Source of the DNA: Candidatus Thorarchaeota archaeon
Lineage (GTDB): Archaea > Asgardarchaeota > Thorarchaeia > Thorarchaeales > Thorarchaeaceae
Direction: 5' to 3'
Length of the DNA: 31,765 bases
Assembly (NCBI GenBank): GCA_016839345.1
Contig: JAEOUL010000144.1
Coordinates: forward strand, 1 to 31,765
Position numbers and translations under genes: made by a program. Below the pieces are notes generated by a model. It made no database searches. It was not told where the DNA came from and worked only from the letters and a program-made list of their open reading frames with translations. Of this stretch, positions 7,386-18,100 are shown in pieces (position 1 is the first letter of the stretch; the number at the start of each line of letters is the position of its first letter).

Positions 7386-10300
7386 ATGAAGTATAAGAAA
7401 AAGATAGGTTTGCTTCTTGTGCTTATGCCCTTGCTTCTAGGCACACTCATTACTCCTTACGATCCAACGGACATAGCACAGGAAACTGCGGAAAGCAAAA
7501 CTGTCGAGCTCTCAAATGGAGAGACGCTCCAGATCGCTCCGGATGAGGTTCTACGGGAGTATTCACTTTCAGATGCTCCATCAGAGCTCTCAGGAACTGG
7601 TGATTCATTATTAACCGATGAATCAGGACTAAGAATTGATACGTTTACTGGAGAAGACTTGTATTATGATTCCGCAGGATCAACAATGACAACAGCCAAT
7701 CTCTCAGTTCCTCTGGGTGATGGTTGGGAAGGATACGATGTCTTTACTAACATAACAAGTATCACAGAGAATCGAACTTGGATAGAGAACTCCGGGCTCG
7801 ACGACGCGTCACACTGGACTTTCACTTATCATGATGAAGAATCAATATTTGGACCTTCTTACACCAATGGTTTCACCTCTCAGCAAACAAGTGGTTATGC
7901 GTACTTCGAAATGGATGGGTATTACTACGACGCTGGTGGTGGTCTTTATGGCGACTGGTATGATGTTGGTGACAAGGCATACATGGTTCAGAATCTTACG
8001 ATAGATCGTGGTGATGTTACTTCAATTGGTATTTCTCTAGATTATTGGGGTGATGTTGCTTGGGGAATTATGACTGGATTCTTTGAGCTATTCGTTTCAG
8101 TTGGAGACCCAGATAATGGAGGCACATACTTGTGGCATAAGTCATACGATGCATTTCAGGATGACCTCACATGGTATTCGACTGGATATATTGAAGTAGA
8201 TGCGTCTGCAATTACTCTTCCGAATGTATCAATATGGGCTGGTCTTAGAACAACTGCTTTTGAGTGGTGGCGGCCGGATATTAACCCACGGGGTAGATTG
8301 GATAATATCTTGATCTACGTAACTGCAAAAGCCACACCAGAAGATGTCAACCTCAAGATGAATGGTGTTGATGTTGATAATGTCTTAGAGGGTTCAGACC
8401 CTGTCTATGGTCTTGGAACTGCATGGTACCGACCAACTATACCTTGGACACATGGAGCCGCATATGCTAACTTTTCATGGATTCCAACTCCCTATCCTCC
8501 AGATCCCGATTTTGATATCAACGTTGACCTAGATGTTGATGTATGGGTATATGCTAGAAGATTGAACACACCGACGATTAATAATACTGAACTAATCACA
8601 TTGGGTGACAACTATGTTGTAAGCAATGCTACGGATGTTAGTTGGGAAACTAATTTCTACGTCGCAGTACCGGGAGGATATGGATCCAAGTATTTCTTCA
8701 ATACAACCATTCCCCTGAATCGGGATGTCTACTTTGTATCTGAACCCTATCACAGATATACGAACCTTACAAGTGGATGGAATCTAGGAAATCCTGGAGA
8801 TGGTGAAGTCAACGTTTCAGTCTATGAAGTCCCAATTTCAGATCCAAATGGATTCTGGATGATTAGGAGTACATCACCGAATATGATAACCAACCTACAA
8901 TTGTGGGATGATGTTGGAGGTCAATGGATTCAGAGTAAGACGTTCAGAGCAAATGAAGACACACAATTTAGAGCGATTTTACCCACCTCCTATCAAGGTG
9001 ATACAGTTACATTCACAGTATACGATTCATATGGTCAAGTTTGGGATACATTGGTAGCTGTTGTAGACAGTAATGGTTATGCAGTGACTTCATTCGTAAA
9101 TCTTGATGCCTTCACTGCCCGAGTCGGTTCTTGGCAGGTTCAAGCAGTTGTTGACGATTCCACATCAGGAGGATCAATTCATAATATCGGCTTCTTCAGT
9201 CGTGGATTTAGTATCGATCATTCAACTCAGTTGAGCGTGAAATATCCTGTTGCAGGACGTATGTCATGGAGTTACAACGTGACCTATGGGGATTTGGTCT
9301 TTCTTCAGTTTAGAGTAAATGATACCGATAATGGTGATCTTCTTGCAGGAGGTGTAATGACTTACACTGGCGGCTTCGGTGATGGATTTGTTAACGATAT
9401 GGGAACTGGAGAGTACAGTGTTACGTTCAATACAGGTCTATATCCATCGAATGGTCAATATGATGTCAATCTCTTTTGGACTAAGGCAAACTACGATACA
9501 CTATCTGAAACATTCACTGTTAATGTAGTATATACAACAGATCTGTATTCTTCTGATGCGCCTGGTATCGATGTCCCCAGTGGATATGATGCAGAGTTCC
9601 ATCTCTATTTCGAAGATATGCTCTCTCAACCAGTCATAGACGCTACCATAAGTTGCAACTGGACTCAATCATACTCTTTTGTGGAAGAATCCCCAGGTAA
9701 CTATTTACTTAGTCTAAATACAACTGGTGTCCCGCTTGAAGTATATCCAGTTCTTATTACAGCATCAAAGAACTATTTCGAAACAACAACTATTATTCTC
9801 ACTGCAAATGTACGAGAATTACATACCTCTGCTATTCCGTCCAACAGTCTCTTGTCACTTCCTGTTGGCTATACAACCTCTTTTACAATCACCTACCGAG
9901 ATACAGATCTTAAAGCTCCTATCTCTGGAGCTGCAGGGTATATCAGTTGCAACTGGTCTGATATTCATGAGAGTGGCGATCAGAACTACACTGTAACTGA
10001 AACTGCAACTGCAGGAGTCTATGAGGTCGTCATTTACTCGATGGATGATGACATACTGGATTCATATGATGTTCTATTCAAAGTTGAACGATATGGAGCA
10101 CAGAACCATAGTTTCATTGTGACAGTTGAGCTGAGAACTCATCTAACATCATTGTATCTCGATAATTCTGTCGATCCAACTCCCTATACAGGCAATATCA
10201 CTGTAAACCTTGTCTATTTCGATGTAGATGCTGATACAGGTATTGTAAATGGAACAACTCTAGGTGGATATGTTGAGTTAATCATTTACAGTCCAACCCT

Positions 10301-13300
10301 TCCATCACCAGTCTTCTATGTAGACAGTATATCCCTGGGTGGTCTCTACAAGATTCTAATTCCTGCAAACCAGTGGGGAGATATTGGAAGCATTAAACTA
10401 GATATAACAGCAAATTGGATTGGTGTCAACCTCAAATATGATAATCTTTCACTGTCAACATCGGTTATCATTACTTCCGCTCCGACAGACATCTTCATTG
10501 GAGAGAGTCCAATTGCCACCGCGTTTGATGAAGATGTATCGTTTAGCATCATTTACTATGATGTTGGTGGCGCCACTGGAGTAGTGAACAATACAGGACC
10601 ATTTGCTGGTAATGTACACATATACATTGATGTCCTCACTCCAGGGCAGACAATCACTCAGGCTGATATGTTGATTCTTGAGATTGATTCAACAAATAAT
10701 CCGGGAGAATACAGAATCACCTTTGATACTGCATTACTTGCTGGATTGGGCGAATGTGAATTACGGATTTGGTTAAACTGGACACCTGGTGCTTTACCAT
10801 ACTACCAGAACCAAGTTATTGTCATCACAGTTCATGCTACTTATCGATTAACCACAGTTGACTGGAATCCACTTCCACTCACACCATACGATGAGATTGT
10901 CAATCTCACTCTGACTTACCGTGACTCTCTTACAGGAGATCCTATTTTGAATAGCAGCCAGCTCTCAATCACAATTCCAGGATACTCATTCAATATCTTT
11001 TATGACGGTGATGTGACTGGTATCTTCATTATTGAAATTGATACATCTGTTTTTATTCCTGGAAGTCATACATTCACAATCAATGTAGAATGGACAGGTC
11101 CTCCCTACTATCAAAACCGAACAGGCGTAGAGATTCACATCTCCATAAGAGAACGTTATACAGACCTCACTCATGGAACATATTCGCCAATAGAATATGG
11201 ACGTACTCTGCATCTCAATTTCACCTATAGAGATCTTGATGATTATTCATCAGTAAATATGGCCGGAGGTACGCTGACTCTTGATGCATGGCTCTTCACC
11301 TATTACACTGTAGACGATTTAGGTGCAGGGCTTTATACACTGCATCTTGATACAAGTGCATTTGGAGCCATTAATACCTTTACTGTCAATGTATCTATTC
11401 TGTATGGAGGAGCTAGATATTGTGCAGATGCAACTGATGTGTTTTATTTGACATTAGTTGTTAGACGTACACAATTAACCAGCGATTTGCCAGATCTTGC
11501 CCCCTTCCAGACACAAGCTAATATCACAGTATACTATATTGATGATAGTACTGGTGCTGGAATCCCTGGTGCGACTGTGACTGCATTCTGTGCAACAGCC
11601 GCAATACCTTTGCAACTCGGAGTCAACTACGATGTAGATGACAATCTGGATGGCTCCTATACTCTTCATATTGACACTGAAGCATTGGGTAATTTTGGTC
11701 CATACACCATCACGATAACTGTTTCATGGGATGCTGGTGAACCTTTCTACCAGACCAGAATACGTAACGTCGATATAGAAGTATCCCATAGACCCTCGAC
11801 AATATCTGTTTCAAAGTCACCACTAAACACGCCACTACTTGCGAATCTCACCTTTGAGATTACAGTCACTGATGGTCTAGATGATTCTGGGATTTCTCTT
11901 GATAAATCAAATCTACTGTTGACCCACAATGGTGGAACGGTCATTACAATTAGCCAATATTCCCTCACTGGATCAAATGGAGTCTATACGATATCAATGA
12001 ATTCTCTAGTCTTGACATCTGAGCTAGAGGATGACTATCCACTCTCAATAAAATTCGTTTGGGGTGATACATCTCCATATTATGCTAACGCGACAACTTC
12101 AACTGAGGTCACAATCATCGCCAGATTTACACAAGCCAGAGTACTACAAACACCTCCTGGCTATTACTTCTTCAACATAAGTGCTCTCCTCGAGTTTAGT
12201 GACTATTTGACTGGATCTCCGCTTTCTGGAGCAAGTATGACAATAAGATGCCTAAATACAACTAGTTTCACTCACTGGGAGATTGACAATTGGGATGGAA
12301 CTTATTCAGCTCTGATTGATTCAAACAGTTTAGCAGGGTTAGGACGATACTTCTTCGAGGCTAATTTCACTTGGTTTGGATTCCCATACTATCGGAATGT
12401 TACTGGTGTTTCATTCAGTATTACTGTAAACCCAGTTTCAACCTCACTGAGCTTCGTACTACCAGAGGGTGTGACATACTATCTAGGTGAGGTTGTCTAT
12501 GCAAATATTACATACACATCGATAGAGTTTGGAACTGGAATAGAAGGTGCGACCATTACATCTGATTGGGAGTTACTCTATCCAACGAATACGACCATTA
12601 CATGGATAACTGGTGGCATATATCAGATGGCCATTAACACATCAACACTCAATGCTGACATATATCGTTTTACCGTGAACGCAACTAAGTTCCTACACTT
12701 GAATCAATCTATATCTGTAGACATAATTCTTGCAGCAATTCCTATTGATATAGAATTGATTTTCTCTCCCACTAATCCGTCATGGGGTGATGTCGTCGAG
12801 TTTCAGGCAAATGTGACCATTGTGCTTCCCGGAATGAGTGGAATGCCTGTTATTGGTGCGTATGTAAACTTCACAATGGCATCAACTAGTTTCCAAATGA
12901 TTGAGCATACGGATGGACTCTATAACTGCACAGTACCAACGTCTATGTTCACATCCGGTGAGTACACGATTACAATAGAATCAATCCTTCTCAACTATGA
13001 AACTCGATTGAAAGATTTCCAGATTAGAATCGAAAAGATACCTGCGAAAATTATTGCATCTCTTGACCCAATTACTGCAGTGAACGGAGAAGATGTTACA
13101 ATTGAGGTTGACTATCTAGTGTATTCCGATAGTAGTCCAATCGAAGATGTCGGCCATGTTACTTATAGCTGGGTCGGAGGTACTGGAATACTGACTTGGT
13201 CTCTTGTTGATGGAAAGTACATTGTAACCTTTGAAGTAGCAGGTGTAATTGTGGGAACTTATCAAATCTTGGTACAGGCATCATCAGACAACTTCAAGAC

Positions 13301-15191
13301 AGTTAGCACTAAATTGACCATCGAGATTACTGAAATCGCGACTGAGATTATTCCTATCAGTCCTAGTGTTGTTACCGTAAACTTCAGAGACATCACGAAT
13401 ATCACAGTCTATCTGAATAACACGGATCTTAATCTTCCAGTTGATGGAGCAAATCTAACATATGGTGTAGGTTCAATTGTTGGTCAATTGACTGAACTTT
13501 CTACTCCAGGATATTATAGCGCCTACATTAATACGGTGAATCTAAGTGTGCAAGAATGGACTGTGTCAATATCAAGCGATAAGCCTGGATTTGCGCCATC
13601 TCTGATACAGTTCACCCTTAGAGTTGAAACAATTGAAACCGAAATCGAGATTCTCACATCTGCGACAATGGCTGGATTCTATGGAGAGAATGTAACCTTC
13701 ATTTTACAGTTCACAGATACTCACGCTGATGAAGGAATTCCAGGAGCCATTACCAACTTCACTCTTGAGCATATTCGTGGTTCTCTAATAGATTTAGGTG
13801 ATGGTACATACGAACTGACAATTGATACCTCCGTTGTTGCTGCTGGAAGGATACCGCACGATATCACTCTAACATTCAGAAAAGAAAACTATGATTACGC
13901 CTATGGCCTCGTAAAACTCTTGGTCAATCCAATTCCAACATCTATTATTGGAGAAGTGGATGCTGTATTTCCAGTTTATGACAATTACACTGTATTATTC
14001 AATTTCTGGGACGAATTGAATGGCGTCTGGATTACAGATGCTACAGCGACTGCGAATTGGGACTTTGGTCTAGTAAGTCTCACAAATCTCGGAAACGGAT
14101 CGTATATGTTTGGACCTACTGAAGCGGACTTGGCTGGTGCATTACCTGTACGTTCAACACCCTATGCGATTGCCATATCTCTCTCACGAGGTAACTATTC
14201 AAGAGTAGATACGCCGTTTGAGTTGACCATAAGAGAAATCGCAACTGAGGTGACATTCGAAGCCCCAACTGGGGTAATTCATGTTGGAGATACATTCCTT
14301 CTGAACATTACTTACTTTGACATTGATCATGGAGTGCCAATTACAGATGCTGAATTTACATTCTATCTAGATAATTTACTTCGTGAAACGGAGCTCGATG
14401 TAGACTGGGGTAATGGTACATACACCTTTGCCTTCAATGTGCCAAACCTCGCTTTCTATGCTCTCCGTATTGAAGTTTCAAAAATTGATTATTCTGCAAG
14501 TTCTGTAGAGTTGGATATCTATTCTGAACTGAGTCCTGCTCAGCAGGCTCTTGTCATGAGTTTCAGCTATGGTACAATGGCTCTTGTAGCTCTAGCAGGT
14601 CTCGCAGCTTTATACTTCAGAGTGTTATCCGTTCCCAAACTATTACGAATCATTAGGAAGATGATTTCTTTGCTAAGCAAAGGTCGAATTCCTAAACCTG
14701 CGGATGTTCCAGACAGACGAGAGTTGTTACTCTCTATTATGAATGAGGATCTTCAACCTGTAGGTCTCAAGAAATCGATGGATGACATTGCGTTGTCCAC
14801 AGTCGATGTGACTGTCATGGATGTAGAGGATCTTCTAGCAGATCTTGCTACAGTCGTAGGGTTAACTCCAGATGATGTTGATACTCTTCGTCAAGACCTT
14901 GATAAGATGAGACCCAGTGAGAGAGCTGGATTCATCAATGAAGTCCTAAAACAGGAGAGGTCACGACGAGCCCGAGAGCTAGCTGAAGCAGAAAGACTAG
15001 TCGAAGAAGGTGCTCCCGTTGAAGTGGAAGAGGAACAACTCTCTGAGGAAGAGCTCGCACGCCTTAAGGAGCGCTTATTGAAGATGGGAATAGAAGAAAC
15101 AGAAGCCGACTTAATGATAGAGCAAGCTCGGCATTTGACTCGTGCAGAAATAGAAGCACTACTCAGCGAGATAGGAGGTTTGGAAGAATGA
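7386..15191 (+). CDS. Giant surface protein 1: Ig-like repeat array with membrane anchor and cytoplasmic tail
   Basis: 2601 residues. A signal peptide (MKYKKKIGLLLVLMP..., about residues 1-30) is followed by an N-terminal region (about 35-607) that includes a jelly-roll-like part after TENRTWIENSG, resembling carbohydrate-binding modules, and an MG2-like beta domain. Seventeen Ig-like repeats of about 104 residues fill about 608-2385. A single membrane span (about 2389-2413) precedes a 188-residue charged cytoplasmic tail. Most repeats carry an N-glycosylation sequon in the same early strand (patterns such as NITVYY and NVTFIL), followed by a YxD/YxDxxTGxxI turn and a GxYxxxIDT strand. Cysteines are few. 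The tail has PKPADVPDR near the membrane, a coiled glutamate-rich stretch and a final helical KMGIEETEADLMIEQA segment. It is probably a long fibrous adhesin or surface-layer component that reports to the cell interior (inference). The stop overlaps the start of its paralog. Confidence 0.87.
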   Translation: MKYKKKIGLLLVLMPLLLGTLITPYDPTDIAQETAESKTVELSNGETLQIAPDEVLREYSLSDAPSELSGTGDSLLTDESGLRIDTFTGEDLYYDSAGSTMTTANLSVPLGDGWEGYDVFTNITSITENRTWIENSGLDDASHWTFTYHDEESIFGPSYTNGFTSQQTSGYAYFEMDGYYYDAGGGLYGDWYDVGDKAYMVQNLTIDRGDVTSIGISLDYWGDVAWGIMTGFFELFVSVGDPDNGGTYLWHKSYDAFQDDLTWYSTGYIEVDASAITLPNVSIWAGLRTTAFEWWRPDINPRGRLDNILIYVTAKATPEDVNLKMNGVDVDNVLEGSDPVYGLGTAWYRPTIPWTHGAAYANFSWIPTPYPPDPDFDINVDLDVDVWVYARRLNTPTINNTELITLGDNYVVSNATDVSWETNFYVAVPGGYGSKYFFNTTIPLNRDVYFVSEPYHRYTNLTSGWNLGNPGDGEVNVSVYEVPISDPNGFWMIRSTSPNMITNLQLWDDVGGQWIQSKTFRANEDTQFRAILPTSYQGDTVTFTVYDSYGQVWDTLVAVVDSNGYAVTSFVNLDAFTARVGSWQVQAVVDDSTSGGSIHNIGFFSRGFSIDHSTQLSVKYPVAGRMSWSYNVTYGDLVFLQFRVNDTDNGDLLAGGVMTYTGGFGDGFVNDMGTGEYSVTFNTGLYPSNGQYDVNLFWTKANYDTLSETFTVNVVYTTDLYSSDAPGIDVPSGYDAEFHLYFEDMLSQPVIDATISCNWTQSYSFVEESPGNYLLSLNTTGVPLEVYPVLITASKNYFETTTIILTANVRELHTSAIPSNSLLSLPVGYTTSFTITYRDTDLKAPISGAAGYISCNWSDIHESGDQNYTVTETATAGVYEVVIYSMDDDILDSYDVLFKVERYGAQNHSFIVTVELRTHLTSLYLDNSVDPTPYTGNITVNLVYFDVDADTGIVNGTTLGGYVELIIYSPTLPSPVFYVDSISLGGLYKILIPANQWGDIGSIKLDITANWIGVNLKYDNLSLSTSVIITSAPTDIFIGESPIATAFDEDVSFSIIYYDVGGATGVVNNTGPFAGNVHIYIDVLTPGQTITQADMLILEIDSTNNPGEYRITFDTALLAGLGECELRIWLNWTPGALPYYQNQVIVITVHATYRLTTVDWNPLPLTPYDEIVNLTLTYRDSLTGDPILNSSQLSITIPGYSFNIFYDGDVTGIFIIEIDTSVFIPGSHTFTINVEWTGPPYYQNRTGVEIHISIRERYTDLTHGTYSPIEYGRTLHLNFTYRDLDDYSSVNMAGGTLTLDAWLFTYYTVDDLGAGLYTLHLDTSAFGAINTFTVNVSILYGGARYCADATDVFYLTLVVRRTQLTSDLPDLAPFQTQANITVYYIDDSTGAGIPGATVTAFCATAAIPLQLGVNYDVDDNLDGSYTLHIDTEALGNFGPYTITITVSWDAGEPFYQTRIRNVDIEVSHRPSTISVSKSPLNTPLLANLTFEITVTDGLDDSGISLDKSNLLLTHNGGTVITISQYSLTGSNGVYTISMNSLVLTSELEDDYPLSIKFVWGDTSPYYANATTSTEVTIIARFTQARVLQTPPGYYFFNISALLEFSDYLTGSPLSGASMTIRCLNTTSFTHWEIDNWDGTYSALIDSNSLAGLGRYFFEANFTWFGFPYYRNVTGVSFSITVNPVSTSLSFVLPEGVTYYLGEVVYANITYTSIEFGTGIEGATITSDWELLYPTNTTITWITGGIYQMAINTSTLNADIYRFTVNATKFLHLNQSISVDIILAAIPIDIELIFSPTNPSWGDVVEFQANVTIVLPGMSGMPVIGAYVNFTMASTSFQMIEHTDGLYNCTVPTSMFTSGEYTITIESILLNYETRLKDFQIRIEKIPAKIIASLDPITAVNGEDVTIEVDYLVYSDSSPIEDVGHVTYSWVGGTGILTWSLVDGKYIVTFEVAGVIVGTYQILVQASSDNFKTVSTKLTIEITEIATEIIPISPSVVTVNFRDITNITVYLNNTDLNLPVDGANLTYGVGSIVGQLTELSTPGYYSAYINTVNLSVQEWTVSISSDKPGFAPSLIQFTLRVETIETEIEILTSATMAGFYGENVTFILQFTDTHADEGIPGAITNFTLEHIRGSLIDLGDGTYELTIDTSVVAAGRIPHDITLTFRKENYDYAYGLVKLLVNPIPTSIIGEVDAVFPVYDNYTVLFNFWDELNGVWITDATATANWDFGLVSLTNLGNGSYMFGPTEADLAGALPVRSTPYAIAISLSRGNYSRVDTPFELTIREIATEVTFEAPTGVIHVGDTFLLNITYFDIDHGVPITDAEFTFYLDNLLRETELDVDWGNGTYTFAFNVPNLAFYALRIEVSKIDYSASSVELDIYSELSPAQQALVMSFSYGTMALVALAGLAALYFRVLSVPKLLRIIRKMISLLSKGRIPKPADVPDRRELLLSIMNEDLQPVGLKKSMDDIALSTVDVTVMDVEDLLADLATVVGLTPDDVDTLRQDLDKMRPSERAGFINEVLKQERSRRARELAEAERLVEEGAPVEVEEEQLSEEELARLKERLLKMGIEETEADLMIEQARHLTRAEIEALLSEIGGLEE
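9207..14527 (+). repeat. Array of 17 Ig-like protein repeats in giant protein 1
   Basis: I count 17 diverged units of about 95-120 residues, most opening with a short R/T-x-x-T linker (for example RTHLT, RRTQLT, HRPSTI, EIATEI) and closing with a hydrophobic alternating strand. They are similar in protein pattern but not repeated as DNA, so the expansion is old. Units 3, 4 and 5 are longer than the rest and carry extra loops. The count and boundaries were read by eye and could be off by one. Confidence 0.75.
15173..15179 (+). promoter_or_regulatory. Strong internal ribosome binding site for giant protein 2
   Basis: AGGAGGT lies within the last codons of giant protein 1, 8 bases before the ATG at 15188. 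Together with the ATGA stop/start overlap this points to translational coupling and matched expression of the two giant proteins. Confidence 0.75.
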
Positions 15192-18100
15192 AGAACGTAC
15201 GATTGATTCCACTTGTATTCCTCTTAGTACTCATGATAGCTCCAGTGTTTGTCGTTCCTCAGGCAGTACTGTCCCAAACGCAATCTGATAGTATAGGTAC
15301 TGAGGAAGACACCAGACTTGTGGATATTGGAAATGGTGAGTATATTGAACTCGCTCCAAATGAAGAGCTTCACAGATATGTTCTCTCGGATCAAGGTTGG
15401 ACTGGTTGGAGTGATATTAGCTCACCACTCATTGGAGCAGAGTTTGGAAACAGCACGAATATCTTCAATAACCAGCAAATGGTGTATACACCTTCAGGAG
15501 GTACTACCAATCTACAAACCGATATCTCCTTGGGTAATGACTGGGAAGCCTATGAGGCTCAAGTTAGTATCACAGATATGACAGAGAATCGTACATGGAT
15601 AACTAATCCAGGGTTTCAGGGTGGAGATTCAGATTGGGATAGCTCACCATACTCTACAACAGGCTATAGTGATGTTGACGCATATTGGCTCGAGGATGGT
15701 CATGGTGAAGGTGATGACTGTGTGGAAGTTGACATAAATTCTGATGATAATAATGCCCCCTACTATTATGATGAGAATGATAGAGCTTGGTACAGACAAG
15801 ATACAACTGTCAACCGAGGTTCAGTGGTCTGGGCTGGTCTGAAACTTGATTATTGGGCTGATACGGTAGATGATACTCACTATGGAATGACTGGATCATT
15901 TAGGATCTATGCTATGATTGAAACTGTAGAAATTTGGAACATGGTCTTCGGTGATATTGGTGCTGAAGAAACTTGGTATTCATCTGGCTTAGTTTCAATC
16001 AATCCAGCGATCTTTAACCTTCCTGGTGATACTTCTGTGAGAACTGAAGTCGGATTACTATCACTAGCTTCTGTGGGGTATGCTCCAAACATACATCCGA
16101 GAGCAAGATTTGACAATATCGAATTGTATCTGAAAACCTATGTTGACGCTAGCGAAATCAACCTGGAAATGAATAGCCTAACTATCAGTGATGGAGCCGT
16201 CAGGGGAGTGTGTTCAATCACCCAGACTCCTGGAACTCCATGGACTACTTCACCTGTGACTCTAACATTCTCTTGGACTCCAATCCCATCCACACCTAAT
16301 CCTGACGCTGAAATTCACATTGACTTTGATATTGATGTCAACATGTTCGCTCGAAGGTTAGATATTCAGAGCCTTTTTGAAATCAGTCCAACAGCTTATG
16401 GTGAAAGATTTGCAATTTCAAACGGAACAGATGCACGCTTCACATCATACTTTAGAGCTGATATTCCAGATGGCTATGCAAATCTCTACTACTTCAATGA
16501 AACTCTACCATCGAATCGTGATGTGACCTTTGTAGCCCAGCCTTTAGCTCCAACTACAAATCTCACATCTGGTTGGAGTGGTGGAGCTCCAGGGGATGGC
16601 TATCTTGATGTAACAACTTATGAAATCACAACAGAACCAGGTCGGTATGGATACTGGCGTATTCTTAGTCAGTCGCCGAATATGATTGGAGACCTTGATC
16701 TTTGGGACCCAGGAATTCCTGGTTGGTCGCGTGATGTGAACTTCAGAGCTGGTGATGCAACCCAGATACGAGTCTATACAGGAACACAGTTTACGGGCTC
16801 GCAGGTTAACTTCACGGTGTATCAGCCAGATGCGTCTGTGTGGAATACATATACTGCAATTGTGGATGGTTCTGGTTATGCAACTACAGGATTCTTCACC
16901 CTTACTGGTGCATCTGCTCCAGCAGGCGACTGGATGGTCCAAGCTGTAACTAATGATATCGGTGTTGCTGGTGACTGGACTTCAGTAGGGTTTTTCAAGA
17001 GACCATTCAAGATTACACATGCTTCTGATCTTACTCTAACATATCCAAGCGATGCTGTAGGAACAATGTTGACAAATGTCACTTTTGGAGACCTTCTTCT
17101 AATCATATTTGAAGCAGAAGACACCGATAGTTCAGTTCTTGTTTCAGGTGGTACTCTGACTCTGGACTGGGTCTTGGGAGTTGATACATTCGATGATAGT
17201 GGAACTGGAGAATACACAAAAGTAATCGATACTTCTGCCCTTCCCGGAAAGGGACAATACGTCATGGATCTAGATTGGACCCATCCAAGTCATGATCCTT
17301 CATCTACTGCATTGACTATCAATGTGAACTATGCAGCAACCCTGACTTCTCCCCAATATCCTGGTATATCTGGTCCAGTCAACGATGATCAGACTTTCAC
17401 TGTTAGCTTTGCTAATGTTAATGGAACAGGAATTACGAGTGGAAATGTCTGGTGTAATTGGTCCAATCCATACGTCATGACACCATTAGGTTTCGGTATA
17501 TACGAGTTTGTTCTAGATACATCTGGTGTGGCTATTGGTGAATATCCTATCGAGATATTCGCTACAGGATCGTATATTGAACCTCAGAACTTGGTGATAT
17601 ACGTAGAAGTGCGTGAGATATACAATTCCATCTCTTACACTTCTAATCAACTTTCAATTCCGCTAGGCGAGGCTGGATCATTCCTCTTCACTTGGATTGA
17701 CACAGACCATGACACACCAATTTCGGGTTCAGCTGCATCCATAACCTGTAACTGGACTAGTTTCCATCAATTCGGTGAAGATAACTATACGGTTGTTGAA
17801 ACGGGCACACCTGGTGTATATAACATAACAATCTACACTGAGAATGATGATCCTCTGACAGTTGGTGATGATCTATATACGGTGACTTTCAATGTAATGA
17901 AGGGTAACTATCAAAATCATACTTTTGATATTGGGGTAGAGATTAGAAAGAGGAATACCCTCTTTGTTCTTGACAGTCCCATATCTCAGACTCCATACGG
18001 AGATATAATCAGTGTACTTGTCTTCTATCAAGACACCGACCTTCGTGTCGGAATCACAAATATTACAGGAGAGGTTCAAATCACACTCACCTCCCCAGGA

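Noticed and set aside
16544..17265. Two open frames of about 130 codons antisense to giant protein 2
   Set aside because: Both are shadows of the repeat-encoding frame, with unnatural Cys/Ser-rich composition and no supporting signals.
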